Assembly (NCBI GenBank): GCA_001897995.1
Contig: MKRV01000260.1
Location: 62,001 to 126,000, forward strand
DNA: 64,000 nt
Source: Alphaproteobacteria bacterium 65-37
GTDB taxonomy: Bacteria > Pseudomonadota > Alphaproteobacteria > Reyranellales > Reyranellaceae
Direction: 5' to 3'
In this document: one piece after another, positions 16,847-28,116 of the stretch
Layout of the letters: every line of letters begins with the position of its first letter
Position numbering within the stretch: the stretch's first letter is position 1
Made by a program: the position numbers and the translations under genes
Notes under the pieces: generated by a model
Seen by the model: the letters and a program-made list of their open reading frames with translations, nothing else
Databases searched by the model: none
Told to the model about the DNA's origin: nothing

Positions 16847-18433
16847 TCACAGGGCGAGTCCCGCCGCGCGCTCGCGCAGGGTGCGCTTGTCGACCTTGCC
16901 GACACCGGTTTTCGGCAGCGCCGCGACCACGACGAAGCGGTCTGGTATCCACCACTTCGCGAAGCGGCGCGCGAGCCACGCGCTCAGTATGTCTGGGTCG
17001 AGCTCTCCACTCTCCTGCAAGGGCACAACAAAGGCCACTGGCCGCTCCTGCCAACGTGCGTCCGGCATCGCCACGACCGCCGCCTCCAAAACGCCGGGAC
17101 AGGCAGCGAGTTCGTTCTCGAGATCCACTGAGGAGATCCATTCGCCGCCGGACTTTACGAGATCCTTCGCGCGGTCGACGAGGCGGATCGAGCCATCGGA
17201 GCCTTGCGTCGCAATGTCGCCGCTTCGCCACCACCCATCGGCGAAGCTGTCGCGGCTGCGCTTATCGCGGTAGTATTCGGTGGCGATCCAGGGACCTCGC
17301 ACATGCACCTCGCCAGGGTGGCGGTCGTCGCGGGGCACGGGTTTTCCGCAATCGTCCAGCACCTTGAGTTCGACTCCGGGTACGGGAATGCCCTGCCGGA
17401 TCCGAACCTTGATCCGCTCTTCCGGTCCGGCCTCGAACACGCTGCGCCGCACATGAGTGATCGTCGCGAGCGGGGCGGCTTCTGTCGCGCCCCAGGCGGT
17501 GAGGATGGGGACGCCGTACTCGTTGTGAAAGCGCTTCATGAGCGCCTCGGGCGTGGCCGAGCCTCCGAGCATGAGGCCGCGCAAGCTGCTGATGTCGCGC
17601 GGCTTCTTCTTCAGCTGCGCATAGAGTTCGACGCCGATCGTCACTGCGGCGGCGCAGAACGTGCCGCGCTCGGCCTCGATGAGATCGAGAATGTCCGCGG
17701 CAGTCGGATGCGGGCCTGGCAGCACGATCGTCGCGCCGACGGCGACCGCAGCGTGGGGCAGTCCCCACGAGTTGGCGTGGAACATGGGCACGACCGGCAG
17801 CACGGTGTCATGCTCGCTGATGGCGAGGACATCGCGAAGGCAAAGCGCGAGCGTGTGCAGGTAGAGGCCGCGTTGGGTGTAGACGACCCCCTTGGGATCG
17901 CCCGTCGTGGCGGACGTGAAGCACATGCCGCAGGGGCTGTTCTCCTCGATCTCGGGAAACGCGAAGTCCGGATCGCCTGTCGCGAGAAAGCTCTCATAGT
18001 CACAATCGCCGAGAGGCGCCGGCCGATCGTCCATGACGATGATGTGGCGGAGACTGCGCACCGAAGGAGCGACTCGTTCCACGGTCGGCAGGAGATCCGG
18101 ATCCACGAAGAGGACCACGTCTTCGGCGTGGTTCATGATATAGGCGATGTGCTCGTCGGTGAGGCGGATGTTCACCGTGTGCAGGATGGCGCCAAGGCAC
18201 GGAACGGCGAAGTAGAGCTCCATGTGCCGGTATGTGTTCCAGCCCAGCGTCGCGACTCTGTCGCCCGGCTTGACCCCGAGCCGAGCCAAGGCGCTCGCAA
18301 GCTGTCGAGTACGCCGACAGTAATCGGCATAATGATAGCGAAAAAGCTGGCCGTCGGCTTGTCTCGAAACGATCTCGTTCTGCGGTAGGAAAGACTCCGT
18401 GCGCTCCAGGAAGGTCTTCAGAGTGAGCTGCAT
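16847..18433 (-). CDS. AMP-dependent acyl-CoA synthetase (medium/long-chain type)
   Basis: Activates a carboxylic acid to its CoA thioester through an acyl-adenylate. About 528 residues of the ANL superfamily, with the P-loop TSATTGDPKGV, VPMFHANSWGLPH, the A5 motif WGATEAAP, the hinge/ATP region DGWWRSGDIA...DRAKDLVKSGGEWIS, and the C-terminal catalytic Lys in TGVGKVDKR. I chose ATG 18433 (AGGG about 9 nt upstream); ATG 18454 is the alternative. It is the first gene of the minus-strand cluster, so the acid released by the esterase would be activated here for beta-oxidation. The substrate is unknown. Confidence 0.87.
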   Translation of the reverse strand: MQLTLKTFLERTESFLPQNEIVSRQADGQLFRYHYADYCRRTRQLASALARLGVKPGDRVATLGWNTYRHMELYFAVPCLGAILHTVNIRLTDEHIAYIMNHAEDVVLFVDPDLLPTVERVAPSVRSLRHIIVMDDRPAPLGDCDYESFLATGDPDFAFPEIEENSPCGMCFTSATTGDPKGVVYTQRGLYLHTLALCLRDVLAISEHDTVLPVVPMFHANSWGLPHAAVAVGATIVLPGPHPTAADILDLIEAERGTFCAAAVTIGVELYAQLKKKPRDISSLRGLMLGGSATPEALMKRFHNEYGVPILTAWGATEAAPLATITHVRRSVFEAGPEERIKVRIRQGIPVPGVELKVLDDCGKPVPRDDRHPGEVHVRGPWIATEYYRDKRSRDSFADGWWRSGDIATQGSDGSIRLVDRAKDLVKSGGEWISSVDLENELAACPGVLEAAVVAMPDARWQERPVAFVVPLQESGELDPDILSAWLARRFAKWWIPDRFVVVAALPKTGVGKVDKRTLRERAAGLAL

Positions 18434-18454
18434 CGCTGTCGCCCTAAAAATCAT

Positions 18455-19069
18455 ACCTGCGGTCTAGACGGAACGCCAGTTGACACCAGTGACGGAGCTG
18501 GTGCACGAGCGTACAGCTCGGCAGGCCGAGCTTCCACCACAACGATGCCGCACGGTCCCGGCGCGGCTTTTGCATCAACACCTACTAACTGAGTCTTCAT
18601 TTAGCCCCGTTCCCCCTGAACTCGGCCCGAACTTCACGCGTGGGCGCCATCCAACCTCGATGAGCGGAGAGTTTATGCCTCGGCCTCCGGGCAGTCTTTA
18701 ACATTCAATGTGGCCATATAGAACAATCTTGCTGGGTCGTTCGGTCGAATCTTGGCCAGGCCGAGCGGGGCAGCTCCGCTTTCAGGGCGCTGCCATCACT
18801 GCCGCATGGCCATGTGGCGGCGGTAATAGGGATGATGCACAAGCTGGAGAGCCCGCGCCTGCTTGGGCGCCGGGGTTCGCGTGCGCACGATCTCGCCTCG
18901 GCGCTGATCGCGAGCCGGGTGATCGCCCGGGCTGGAAACTCTCGACCCTGCGTGCGCTGCCCCGGAGACCTGAGACAGGTGCGCGGGCTCGGCGCCATCG
19001 TGGCGTGCGAGATCTATGCAGCGCTCGACTGGGGCGCACACCAGGGTGGATCGAGCCGGTCCCGCGTTC
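18455..19069. other. Non-coding or decayed stretch
   Basis: No frame on either strand resembles a known protein. The right third lies next to the aldehyde dehydrogenase pseudogene and may hold further decayed sequence. The left part should contain the promoter of the ligase-dehydrogenase-esterase-monooxygenase cluster, but no convincing -35/-10 pair stands out. Confidence 0.45.
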
Positions 19070-19870
19070 GCTGCCATGGCCGCTGTAGCGCACTCCGCCG
19101 AAAGTGGACACGGGAAGCGCAAGGCCAAAATGTTTGATGCTCACCATGCCGGCCTGAAGAGCTGCCGCTGCCATGTCGGTCCGTTCCAGCGAGTTGGTGA
19201 AGATGTAGGAGACAAGACCGAAGGGCAGGCCGTTCGCGCGTGCCAGGCCGTCTTCGTTGCCCCGGAAGGGCGAGACGACGGCAACCGATCCGAACGGCTC
19301 TTCGCGCATCAGCGCGATGCGATCATCGGGCGTGTGCACGATCGTGCGCGCGTAGAAGCTGCCGACATTGCCGATCCGCTTGCCCCGGTCAGCACTTCGG
19401 TGCCGCTTTCGTGCGTCGGCAACCAGCTTTTCTGTCGCCGGCGCGCGACCGGCATGCCAAAGCGGTCCTTCTGGGTGCCATCGTTCAGTCCACCCCCGAC
19501 CCTCACCGTTTTGAAAGCCGAAACCAGTCCGGAGAGAAAGCGGTCGAGAATGCCCCCTGGATGAAGAAGCGCGTGAGCGAAATGCAGTCCTGAATGGCAT
19601 TGCACAACGTCTTGGCCGCAAGCGCGCGGGCCGCGGCCTCTGCATCGGCATCGGCATCGTCGAACACAAGCACGGGGTATGTCCGCCCAATTCCGTCGAT
19701 GTGCGCTTCATGTGCCGACCCGCCAGTGCGGCCAGTTGCTTGGCCTACCTCGACCGAGCCGGTGACGATGATCTTGCGAACCGTGGGATGGGCAAACGGC
19801 GCGAGTTGGTCGATGCCTTGGAGCGCGTTCTCATTCCATAACGAGGCGTACATCGAAGGGGGCTGTCGTT
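19070..19870 (-). pseudogene. Aldehyde dehydrogenase remnant, several frameshifts
   Basis: Pieces of an NAD(P)-dependent aldehyde dehydrogenase appear in all three minus-strand frames. In order they are LAPFAHPTVRKIIVTGSVEVGQ and VLVFDDADADAEAAARA (about 19600-19840), then DRFLSGLVSAFKTVRVGGG (about 19510-19560), then EKLVADARKRH and IALMREEPFGSVAVV with GLSYIFT-like and STFGGVRYSGHGSERG (about 19070-19440). At least two frame changes and internal losses make it non-functional. Its specificity cannot be read. It may once have served the neighbouring ketone/alcohol pathway. Confidence 0.72.
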
Positions 19871-19884
19871 TGACGATATGATGC

Positions 19885-20103
19885 TCAGTGATCCTCGAGC
19901 GCTTGCTTCCCCCTTGCGGCCCATAGCCTTCGCGCATGTTCGCCCTGATCGCTCTGGAGCTTTTCGGCCATCCAGAGCAGCGCGCCGTAGATCGTGGCGC
20001 GATCATCGCCGATGAGGTCCACGATCCCGGCCTTGACGACGAGTCCGCCGAGTTCGATCAGATGTCGCGTGCGTTTGCGGCGTTCGACCTGCCAGGTGCG
20101 CAT
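19885..20103 (-). CDS. traD: Conjugal transfer protein TraD (small, Ti-plasmid type)
   Basis: A protein of 72 residues with RKRTRHLIELGGLVVKAG and IGDDRATIYGALLWMAEKL, the pattern of the short TraD of Agrobacterium/Rhizobium-type transfer regions, not the F-plasmid coupling protein. ATG 20103 lies one base after the traC stop, so the two are co-transcribed. It accompanies the relaxosome; its exact role is poorly known. It may end the transfer cassette, since pseudogene DNA follows directly. Confidence 0.8.
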   Translation of the reverse strand: MRTWQVERRKRTRHLIELGGLVVKAGIVDLIGDDRATIYGALLWMAEKLQSDQGEHARRLWAARGKQALEDH

Positions 20104-20104
20104 G

Positions 20105-20434
20105 TCATGCCGCGCCCGCGCTCCCTGATGCCGGTTGCGCGCTGCCCGGTTGCGTCGCAGCGCCGCCAGCGTCGCGGTCAGGCGCTGATGCAGATCGCCG
20201 CGGCCGGCTTTGAAAGAACGCGGCCCCGCGCTTGGCCCACGCCTCCCTCTTCCCGGCGTCCTTGGTTTCGGCCAGCACGGCCAGCGCGCCCGCCAGTTCG
20301 TCGGCGGTGAGCGCATCGGCTCCGGTCGAGATCACCAGTTCGCCGAGTTGCTGCACCTTGCGAGCTTTCAGGTCTCGCGCCTTGTCCTCAAGCGCCTTCA
20401 GTTCCGCATCAAAGTCCCGTGGCTTGCGCATCAT
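20105..20434 (-). CDS. traC: Conjugal transfer protein TraC (relaxosome accessory)
   Basis: About 109 residues: MRKPRDFDAELKALEDKARD near the start, then RKVQQLGELVISTGADAL and LAGALAVLAETKD, followed by a low-complexity Ala/Arg/Ser tail. This matches the TraC family divergent from traA in Ti-type transfer regions. The N-terminal half is a charged coiled-coil-like helix. A second ATG three bases downstream (20431) is equally possible. It is divergent from traA across an oriT-like sequence. Confidence 0.78.
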   Translation of the reverse strand: MMRKPRDFDAELKALEDKARDLKARKVQQLGELVISTGADALTADELAGALAVLAETKDAGKREAWAKRGAAFFQSRPRRSASAPDRDAGGAATQPGSAQPASGSAGAA

Positions 20435-20541
20435 GTCCTCCATGAGCAGTCGATGGAGGGATGATAGTTTCGTGCCTGCGGAAATGCTTCTATGTTGCCG
20501 GGACGGCCTGGAACGGCGCGGATCATCCCGAGAAATTAGTT

Positions 20542-20582
20542 TCGAGGGCGCGCTTATACGTCGTTCCGACGTGCGCTTGAGG
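20542..20582. other. oriT-like sequence (Ti/RSF1010-type nic region)
   Basis: In the 168-bp spacer between divergent traC and traA, the bottom strand reads TAAGCGCGCCCT, close to the RSF1010/Ti-family nic consensus as I recall it (TAAGTGCGCCCT). Beside it is a perfect small inverted repeat, ACGTCG-TTC-CGACGT (20558-20572). The order of hairpin and nic-like core and its place next to traA are as in Ti-type oriT. Confidence 0.62.
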
Positions 20583-20602
20583 GCAGTATCTGGTCGGTCG
20601 CC

Positions 20603-23515
20603 ATGGCGATCTACCATTTCTCCGTTCAGGTTATCGGACGCGCGGCGGGCCGCAGCGCGGTCGCTGCCGCCGCCTACCGCTCGGGATCGCGGTTGCGCGA
20701 CGACCGGCTGGACCGTGACCATGACTTCTCGAACAAGCCGGGCGTAGTGCATTGCGAGGTCATGCTGCCGGAAAACGCGCCCGAGGTCTGGGAGGATCGC
20801 GAACGGCTGTGGAACGATGTCGAAGCCGCCGAGATGCGCAAAGACGCGCAGCTTGCCCGCGAGGTGGAGTTCGCCCTTCCGCGCGAGATGACGCAGGCGC
20901 AGGGCGTCGCACTGGCCCGCGACTTCGTGGCACTGGAGTTTGTCGATCAGGGCATGATCGCCGACCTCAATGTGCATTGGGACAAGGGCGGGGACGGCCA
21001 GCCCAAGCCCCATGCCCATGTCATGCTCACCATGCGGTCGGTGGACGGGAACGGTTTTGGCCCGAAGGTGCGGGAGTGGAACCGCACGGAGTTGGTCGAG
21101 CGTTGGCGCGAACGCTGGGCCGATCGCGTCAACGAGAGGCTGGCCGAACTCGACATCGACGCGCGGATCGACCATCGCAGCCTTGAGGCGCAGGGCATCG
21201 CGTTGGAGCCGCAGACGAAGATCGGCGCGCCCGCGCAGCGCATGGAGGTGGCAGGAATTGAGGCCGACCGCGCCGAGGATCACAGGCGCATCGCCCGCGA
21301 GAACGGTGAACGGATCATCGCCGATCCTTCCACCGCTCTCGACGCCATCACGCAGCAGCAATCGACTTTCACGCGGCGCGACATGGCGATGCTCGCGCAC
21401 CGGCACAGCGACGGGATTGACCAGTTCAACGAAGTGATGGGCGCGATTCGCAACGCGCCCGATGTTGTCGAACTCGGCAAGGACGGTCGCGGCGAGGAGC
21501 GTTTCACGACCCGCGAGATGATCGAGGCCGAACAGCGCCTGCATCGTGCCGCCGCGATGATGGCGGAACGGGAACGTCATGAGGTCAGCGGCAGGAACCG
21601 CGACGCCGCATTGGCCCGCGCGGCGGATCGCGGCCTTGTCCTGTCCGGCGAGCAGGCCGACGCCTTGGCGCATGTCACGGACGGGCGCGGTCTCGGCATT
21701 GTCGTCGGCTATGCCGGGACGGGAAAGAGCGCGATGCTGGGTGTGGCGCGCGAGGCTTGGGAGGATGCCGGTTACACCGTGCGCGGCGCGGCCCTGTCCG
21801 GTATCGCGGCCGAGGGATTGGAAAACGGTTCCGGCATCGCCTCGCGCACCATCGCCAGCATGGAACATGGCTGGGGACAGGGTCGCGACCTTCTCTCGTC
21901 CCGCGACGTGCTTGTCATCGACGAGGCGGGCATGGTCGGCACGCGGCAGTTGGAGCGCGTGCTGTCCCATGCCGCCGACGCGGGCGCGAAGGTCGTGCTG
22001 GTCGGCGATCCGCAGCAGTTGCAATCCATTGAGGCGGGAGCGGCATTCCGCTCGATCCACGAGCGCCACGGCGGCGCCGAGATCAGCGAGGTGCGCCGCC
22101 AGCGGCAGGACTGGCAGCGCGACGCCACGCGCGATCTGGCGACCCGCCGCATCGGCGATGCGATCCAAGCCTACGACACACATGGCATGGTGCATGAGGC
22201 CGCGTCACGCGAACAGGCGCGCGGCGAGTTGATCGACCGTTGGGACCGTGACCGTCAGGCCAGCCCCGACGCCTCCCGCATCATCCTCACCCACACCAAT
22301 GCCGAGGTGCGGGAGTTGAACGAAGCTGCCCGCGAACGGATGCGCGAGGCCGGAAACCTTGGCGACGATGTGCGTGTCGCCGTCGAGCGCGGCGCGCGGA
22401 ACTTCGCACCCGGCGACCGCGTGATGTTCCTGCAAAACGAGCGCGGGCTTGGCGTGAAGAACGGCACGCTCGGGGCCATCGAGCAGGTCAGCGCCCAGAG
22501 CATGACCGTGCGCACGGACGACGGGTGCAATGTCTCGTTCGACTTGAAGGACTACAACAAGATCGACCACGGCTATGCCGCGACGATCCACAAGGCGCAG
22601 GGCATGACCGTGGACCACGCCCATGTGCTGGCGACACCGGGCATGGACGCTCACGGCAGCTATGTCGCCCTCTCGCGCCACCGCGACGGTATGGACCTGC
22701 ACTATGGCCGCGACGACTTCGCCAGTCAGGACAAGCTCATCAACGTCTTGTCGCGCGACCGCGCCAAGGACATGGCGAGCGACTACGAACCCGCCCGAGA
22801 CTATGCCGAGCGGCGCGGCATCACCTTTCGCGAGCGCGTGGAACGGGTTGTCGAGATCGTCCGCCAAGTTCCCGAGAAGGTTCGCGGCCTGTTCGACGGC
22901 CTACGCCCGCCCGCTGAGGGCGGACAGGGGCCGGAAAGGAAGGTGGAGGAAGACCCGGAGGCGGCGTTGCGCCGCGCCCGTGGCCGGGCGCTCGTCCGTC
23001 ATGCCCGCGCCGCGGATGCGATCTTCGCGGCACAGGATCTGGGCGGCCAGGCCAGCCCCGATCAGATCAGGGAATTGCAGGAGGCGCGCCAGCGATTTGA
23101 GGAGGTGCGCCCCCACGGCCCGCATGACGCCGAAGCCGCCTACAAGAAAAACCCGGAGCTTGCGGCGGAGGCAGCGTCCGGCGACGCCCGGCGCGCAATC
23201 CGCGCCCTGCAACTGGAAACCGAGCTTCGCACCGATCCCAGCCTGCGAGCCGACCGCTTCGTGGAACGCTGGCGGGAACTCGGCCAGACCAGCCAGCGCC
23301 AGTACCAGGCGGGCGACATGTCCGGTTACAAGTCCACGCGGGCAGCCATGGGCGACATGGCAAAGAGCCTTGAACGCGATCCCCAGCTTGAATCCATCCT
23401 TGAGGGTCGCAAGCGCGACCTCGGCATTGGGATCGACTCGGGCCGTAGCCTTGGCCGGGAACTCGCCTTCAGCCACGGTATCGACCTCGGTAGAGGCCGG
23501 AGTATCGGACTGTAG
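20603..23515 (+). CDS. traA: Conjugative relaxase TraA (MobA/MobL relaxase with RecD-like helicase)
   Basis: A two-part protein of 970 residues. The N-terminal relaxase of the MobA/MobL (MOBQ) type starts MAIYHFSVQVIGRAAGRSAV with AAAYRSGSRL. It has the metal-binding histidine motif in PKPHAHVML (about residues 135-143), and HWDKGG precedes that motif. The helicase part has Walker A GYAGTGKS near residue 369, Walker B VLVIDEAGMV, VLVGDPQQLQSIEAG and the late motif ATIHKAQGMTVDHAHV. It nicks oriT and unwinds the transferred strand. No coupling protein or mating-pore genes are seen, so the element would need a helper. Confidence 0.93.
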   Translation: MAIYHFSVQVIGRAAGRSAVAAAAYRSGSRLRDDRLDRDHDFSNKPGVVHCEVMLPENAPEVWEDRERLWNDVEAAEMRKDAQLAREVEFALPREMTQAQGVALARDFVALEFVDQGMIADLNVHWDKGGDGQPKPHAHVMLTMRSVDGNGFGPKVREWNRTELVERWRERWADRVNERLAELDIDARIDHRSLEAQGIALEPQTKIGAPAQRMEVAGIEADRAEDHRRIARENGERIIADPSTALDAITQQQSTFTRRDMAMLAHRHSDGIDQFNEVMGAIRNAPDVVELGKDGRGEERFTTREMIEAEQRLHRAAAMMAERERHEVSGRNRDAALARAADRGLVLSGEQADALAHVTDGRGLGIVVGYAGTGKSAMLGVAREAWEDAGYTVRGAALSGIAAEGLENGSGIASRTIASMEHGWGQGRDLLSSRDVLVIDEAGMVGTRQLERVLSHAADAGAKVVLVGDPQQLQSIEAGAAFRSIHERHGGAEISEVRRQRQDWQRDATRDLATRRIGDAIQAYDTHGMVHEAASREQARGELIDRWDRDRQASPDASRIILTHTNAEVRELNEAARERMREAGNLGDDVRVAVERGARNFAPGDRVMFLQNERGLGVKNGTLGAIEQVSAQSMTVRTDDGCNVSFDLKDYNKIDHGYAATIHKAQGMTVDHAHVLATPGMDAHGSYVALSRHRDGMDLHYGRDDFASQDKLINVLSRDRAKDMASDYEPARDYAERRGITFRERVERVVEIVRQVPEKVRGLFDGLRPPAEGGQGPERKVEEDPEAALRRARGRALVRHARAADAIFAAQDLGGQASPDQIRELQEARQRFEEVRPHGPHDAEAAYKKNPELAAEAASGDARRAIRALQLETELRTDPSLRADRFVERWRELGQTSQRQYQAGDMSGYKSTRAAMGDMAKSLERDPQLESILEGRKRDLGIGIDSGRSLGRELAFSHGIDLGRGRSIGL

Positions 23516-23645
23516 AACTATCCTATTTTCCGCCGCCTCCACGCCACAGTACTACGACGCCTAAATCACTATTGCACAACAATAAATCATCGCTCTGTCT
23601 GGTCCCGGAAGCCGTCAGAAACAACCGGCAGGAGCCAGCGCAGCC

Positions 23646-23876
23646 ATGCCCGCACCAGACCGTATCGTCCGCCTCAAAACCGTTCTCGCGCGGACCGGCC
23701 TGTCCCGGTCCACCATCTACCGCAAGATCGCCGAGGGCACGTTCCCCGCCCAGTTGAGGATCAGCGTCAACGGCGCTGGTTGGAGGGAATCCGACATCGA
23801 CCGCTGGGTCGCCAACCCCGTGGCGTGGTGCCCGAAAGGCGAGGCCGGCTTCGATGACCGACGGCGAAACGAATAA
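23646..23876 (+). CDS. AlpA-family helix-turn-helix protein
   Basis: A protein of 76 residues with the AlpA/excisionase-like winged helix: RLKTVLARTGLSRSTIYRKIAEGTFPAQL, then WRESDIDRWVANP. Such proteins act as excisionases or regulators of integrase genes in integrative elements. Its place between the transfer gene and the recombinase module supports a control role in excision; that is inference. The 3' end overlaps the next gene by 23 nt. Confidence 0.82.
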   Translation: MPAPDRIVRLKTVLARTGLSRSTIYRKIAEGTFPAQLRISVNGAGWRESDIDRWVANPVAWCPKGEAGFDDRRRNE

Positions 23877-24117
23877 TGAGGGGGTGGGCATCGTGTCCCG
23901 TTCCCCGCATGTGAGGCCACCCACGGCATCGGAGCAGCTTGAAGCGCTATTGGGCTACCCGTGGCCGTTCCCCGGCAGGCCACCCAAACATGACCTGTCC
24001 ACATGGACCGTCACTGACGACTGGCCCCATCCTGTTCCGGTCACGCAGGCCGAGATCGAGGTGTTCGAGCAATGGTTCGGCGACATCTTCGACGAGTTGT
24101 TCGGCTCCGAGGGCTAA
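23854..24117 (+). CDS. Hypothetical protein of the integrative element
   Basis: An acidic protein of 87 residues with no recognised domain. The middle part reads EALLGYPWPFPGRPPKHDLS and the end EIEVFEQWFGDIFDELFGSEG. It starts within the last codons of the alpA-like gene, which suggests translational coupling. Confidence 0.6.
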   Translation: MTDGETNNEGVGIVSRSPHVRPPTASEQLEALLGYPWPFPGRPPKHDLSTWTVTDDWPHPVPVTQAEIEVFEQWFGDIFDELFGSEG

Positions 24118-24173
24118 CACCTCGGGGATTTGAAATCGGCGTTGAAATCCGCCCTTCAATGGATTACATGTAG

Positions 24174-24195
24174 TCACATATAGCTACATATGTGA
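24174..24195. promoter_or_regulatory. Inverted repeat, operator candidate of the phd-vapC module
   Basis: TCACATA at 24174-24180 and TATGTGA at 24189-24195 form a perfect inverted repeat with an 8-bp spacer, ending 9 bp before the antitoxin ATG. The surrounding sequence is AT-rich (several TACAT and ATAT steps), unlike the genes around it. Phd-type antitoxins bind such palindromes to repress their own operon; binding here is inferred. Confidence 0.55.
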
Positions 24196-24204
24196 GGGCG
24201 CAAC

Positions 24205-24453
24205 ATGCTGACCATCAACCTCAGAGACGCCAAGGCTGGATTTTCCAGCCTAGTTGATGAAGCCATCAAAGGAGAGATCGTGACCATCACCCGTCATGGC
24301 AAGCCTGTCGCGGCCTTGGTCTCGGTCGAGGCGGCGGAGATCGCGCGCAAGGCGCTGACGCGCAAACGGGCGGGCCTTGTCAGCTATCTCAGGACGTTCC
24401 CAGGCGGAGAGTTCCCGCGTAATCGCAGGCCATCGCGGGATGTCGAGCTTTGA
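24205..24453 (+). CDS. Phd/YefM-family antitoxin
   Basis: A protein of 82 residues: MLTINLRDAKAGFSSLVDEA, then EIVTITRHGKPVAALVSVE, the complete N-terminal DNA-binding fold of Phd/YefM antitoxins. A C-terminal tail (about residues 48-82) should bind and neutralise the toxin. It overlaps the PIN-domain gene by 4 nt (TTGA). A palindrome lies directly upstream. In the cell it would repress the operon and block VapC. The call is firm on sequence and context. Confidence 0.88.
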   Translation: MLTINLRDAKAGFSSLVDEAIKGEIVTITRHGKPVAALVSVEAAEIARKALTRKRAGLVSYLRTFPGGEFPRNRRPSRDVEL

Positions 24454-24907
24454 GCGGCTTTCTTCTCGACACCAACGTCGTCTCCATGCTGGCGCCGTCG
24501 AAGGCGGAGGCATCCGCTGACTTCCTCACCTGGCTGGACCGCATGGACGCCGATGGACAGCTATTCCTGTCGGTCGTCTCCATCCATGAGATCGAGAAGG
24601 GAATCGCGCTCCTCGACCACAAGGGGGCAACGGCGAAGGCCGCGAGTATGAAAGCATGGCTCAGTGGCCTTGTCTCCACATACGACGACAAGATTATTGG
24701 CGTCGACGCGCAGGCCGCCGCGATCGGCGGGCGGCTGGAGGCGAAGGCGCTTGCGGCCGGTCACGACCCCGGCATGGCTGATGCCGTGATTGCCGGTATC
24801 GCCGCAGCGCATGAACTCGTCATCGTCACCCGCAACACGAAGCATTTCCTGCCATTCGGCGTCGCCGTGTTGTTGCCTGACGAGGCGGCTGCCGAAGGAG
24901 ACAAGGC

Positions 24908-24911
<4 letters not shown>
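24450..24911 (+). CDS. vapC: VapC-family PIN-domain toxin
   Basis: A PIN-domain ribonuclease of 153 residues. Acidic active-site residues are visible in FLLDTNVVS (Asp near 8), SIHEIEKGI (Glu), GMADAVIAGIA (Asp) and TRNTKHF near the C-terminus. VapC toxins cut tRNA or rRNA to stop translation. The partner is a Phd-type antitoxin rather than VapB, a common hybrid pairing. TTG start overlapping the phd stop; the stop overlaps the recombinase start (ATGA). Confidence 0.88.
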
Positions 24912-26785
<1,874 letters not shown>

Positions 26786-27950
26786 GCTCTCCGAGGTGCA
26801 GAAGCGCGCCTACGCTGCTTTCTGGACCGAGAACAGCCTCGGCAAGCGCGCCTTTCCCTCGCTGGCCAAGCTCGAAAACGACGTCGTGGCCTTCGGCCTG
26901 GGGCTGATGAATGCGCCGGCCGATGCCGCCGGCACCTTCACCTCGGGCGGCTCGGAAAGCATCTTTCTCGCCCTGCAAACGGCGCGCGACTGGGCGCGGG
27001 CGACACGCGGCATCGAGCACGGCAACTTCGTGATCCCGCGCAGCGCGCACCCCGCCTTCAGCCGCGCCGGCCATGCGCTGGGCGTCGAGATCCGCCGCGT
27101 CGCCTCCGCGCGCAACGACTTCAAGGCCGATGTCGCCGCCCTGGAAGGCCGCATCGACCGGAACACGATCGGCCTGGTGGGCTCCGCCCCCTGCTACCCG
27201 TTCGGCGTGTTCGATCCCATCCGCGAGCTCGGCCAGCTCGCCCTCGCCCGCGGCCTGTGGTTGCATGTCGATGCCTGCGTCGGCGGCTTCCTCTCGCCCT
27301 ACGTGAAGCGCCTGGGCCATGCCCTGCCCGACTGGGATTTCGCGGTGCCCGGCGTCACCAGCCTCTCCGCCGACCTGCACAAGCACGGCATGGCTGCCAA
27401 GGGCGCCTCGCTGATGCTGCTGCGCTCCAGAGAGCTCAAGGAAAAGCACCAGACCTTCGATTTCAACGAATGGGAGCGCGGCCCCTACGTCGCCTGGACC
27501 ATGCAGGGCACGCGGCCTGGCGGCGCCGTCGCAGCCGCCTGGGCGACCCTGCAGCACCTTGGCGACGACGGTTACATGCGCTGCGCCCGCATGATCATGG
27601 CCAACAAGAAGGCCCTGACCGAGGGCATTGCCCGGCTCCCGGGCCTGGCCGTGCTGGAGCCGCACGAACTCTCCATCTTCGTCACCCGCTCGGCCGATCC
27701 TGCCCTCGATATCGGCGCCGTCTGCGACGCCATGGGCACGCGCGGCTGGCTGGTCGGCCGCCAGGTCGAGCCCGCCGGCATCCATATGCACCTGAACCCC
27801 AGCCATGAGCGCATGGTCGACGATTATCTGGCGGATCTCGCCTGGGCGGTCGGCGAAGCCCGGACCCGCGGCCCGGGCGCCAAGGCCACCCATGCGACCT
27901 ATTGAGGGTCGACCTCTTGAAAAGGGGCGCTGTTTGGGGCTTTTGCGGCG

Positions 27951-27978
27951 TTGACTCGGAGGCGCGCGTGCGTATATT
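27951..27978 (+). promoter_or_regulatory. Sigma70-type promoter of rplU-rpmA
   Basis: TTGACT (27951-27956) and TATATT (27973-27978) with a 16-bp spacer, about 140 bp before the rplU start. This leaves a leader of about 130 nt. Confidence 0.65.
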
Positions 27979-27989
27979 CCGCGCTCCTC

Positions 27990-28075
27990 CGGCGGGTCTT
28001 GAAGGCCCGCCGTGCTCTTTCGTGCTTTCCAGCATATGGGGCCGAAACCTACGCCATCCCCCTAAGGATGGTAGG
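27990..28075 (+). promoter_or_regulatory. Structured leader of rplU with two hairpins
   Basis: Hairpin 1: CGGCGGG (27990-27996) pairs with CCCGCCG (28006-28012). Hairpin 2: CCTA..CCATCC pairs with GGATGG..TAGG (28048-28075) around a 6-nt loop. They lie between the promoter and rplU. Ribosomal-protein mRNA leaders often bind their product; here that is inference. Confidence 0.5.
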
Positions 28076-28116
28076 GTGATCCGGTCCGGGCTGGGAACTT
28101 CTAGTCGGGTGTCATC

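Noticed and set aside
20105-22195. A minus-strand open frame of 696 codons
   Set aside because: Mostly antisense to the TraA relaxase gene; only its last part corresponds to the real traC gene, which has its own start at 20434.
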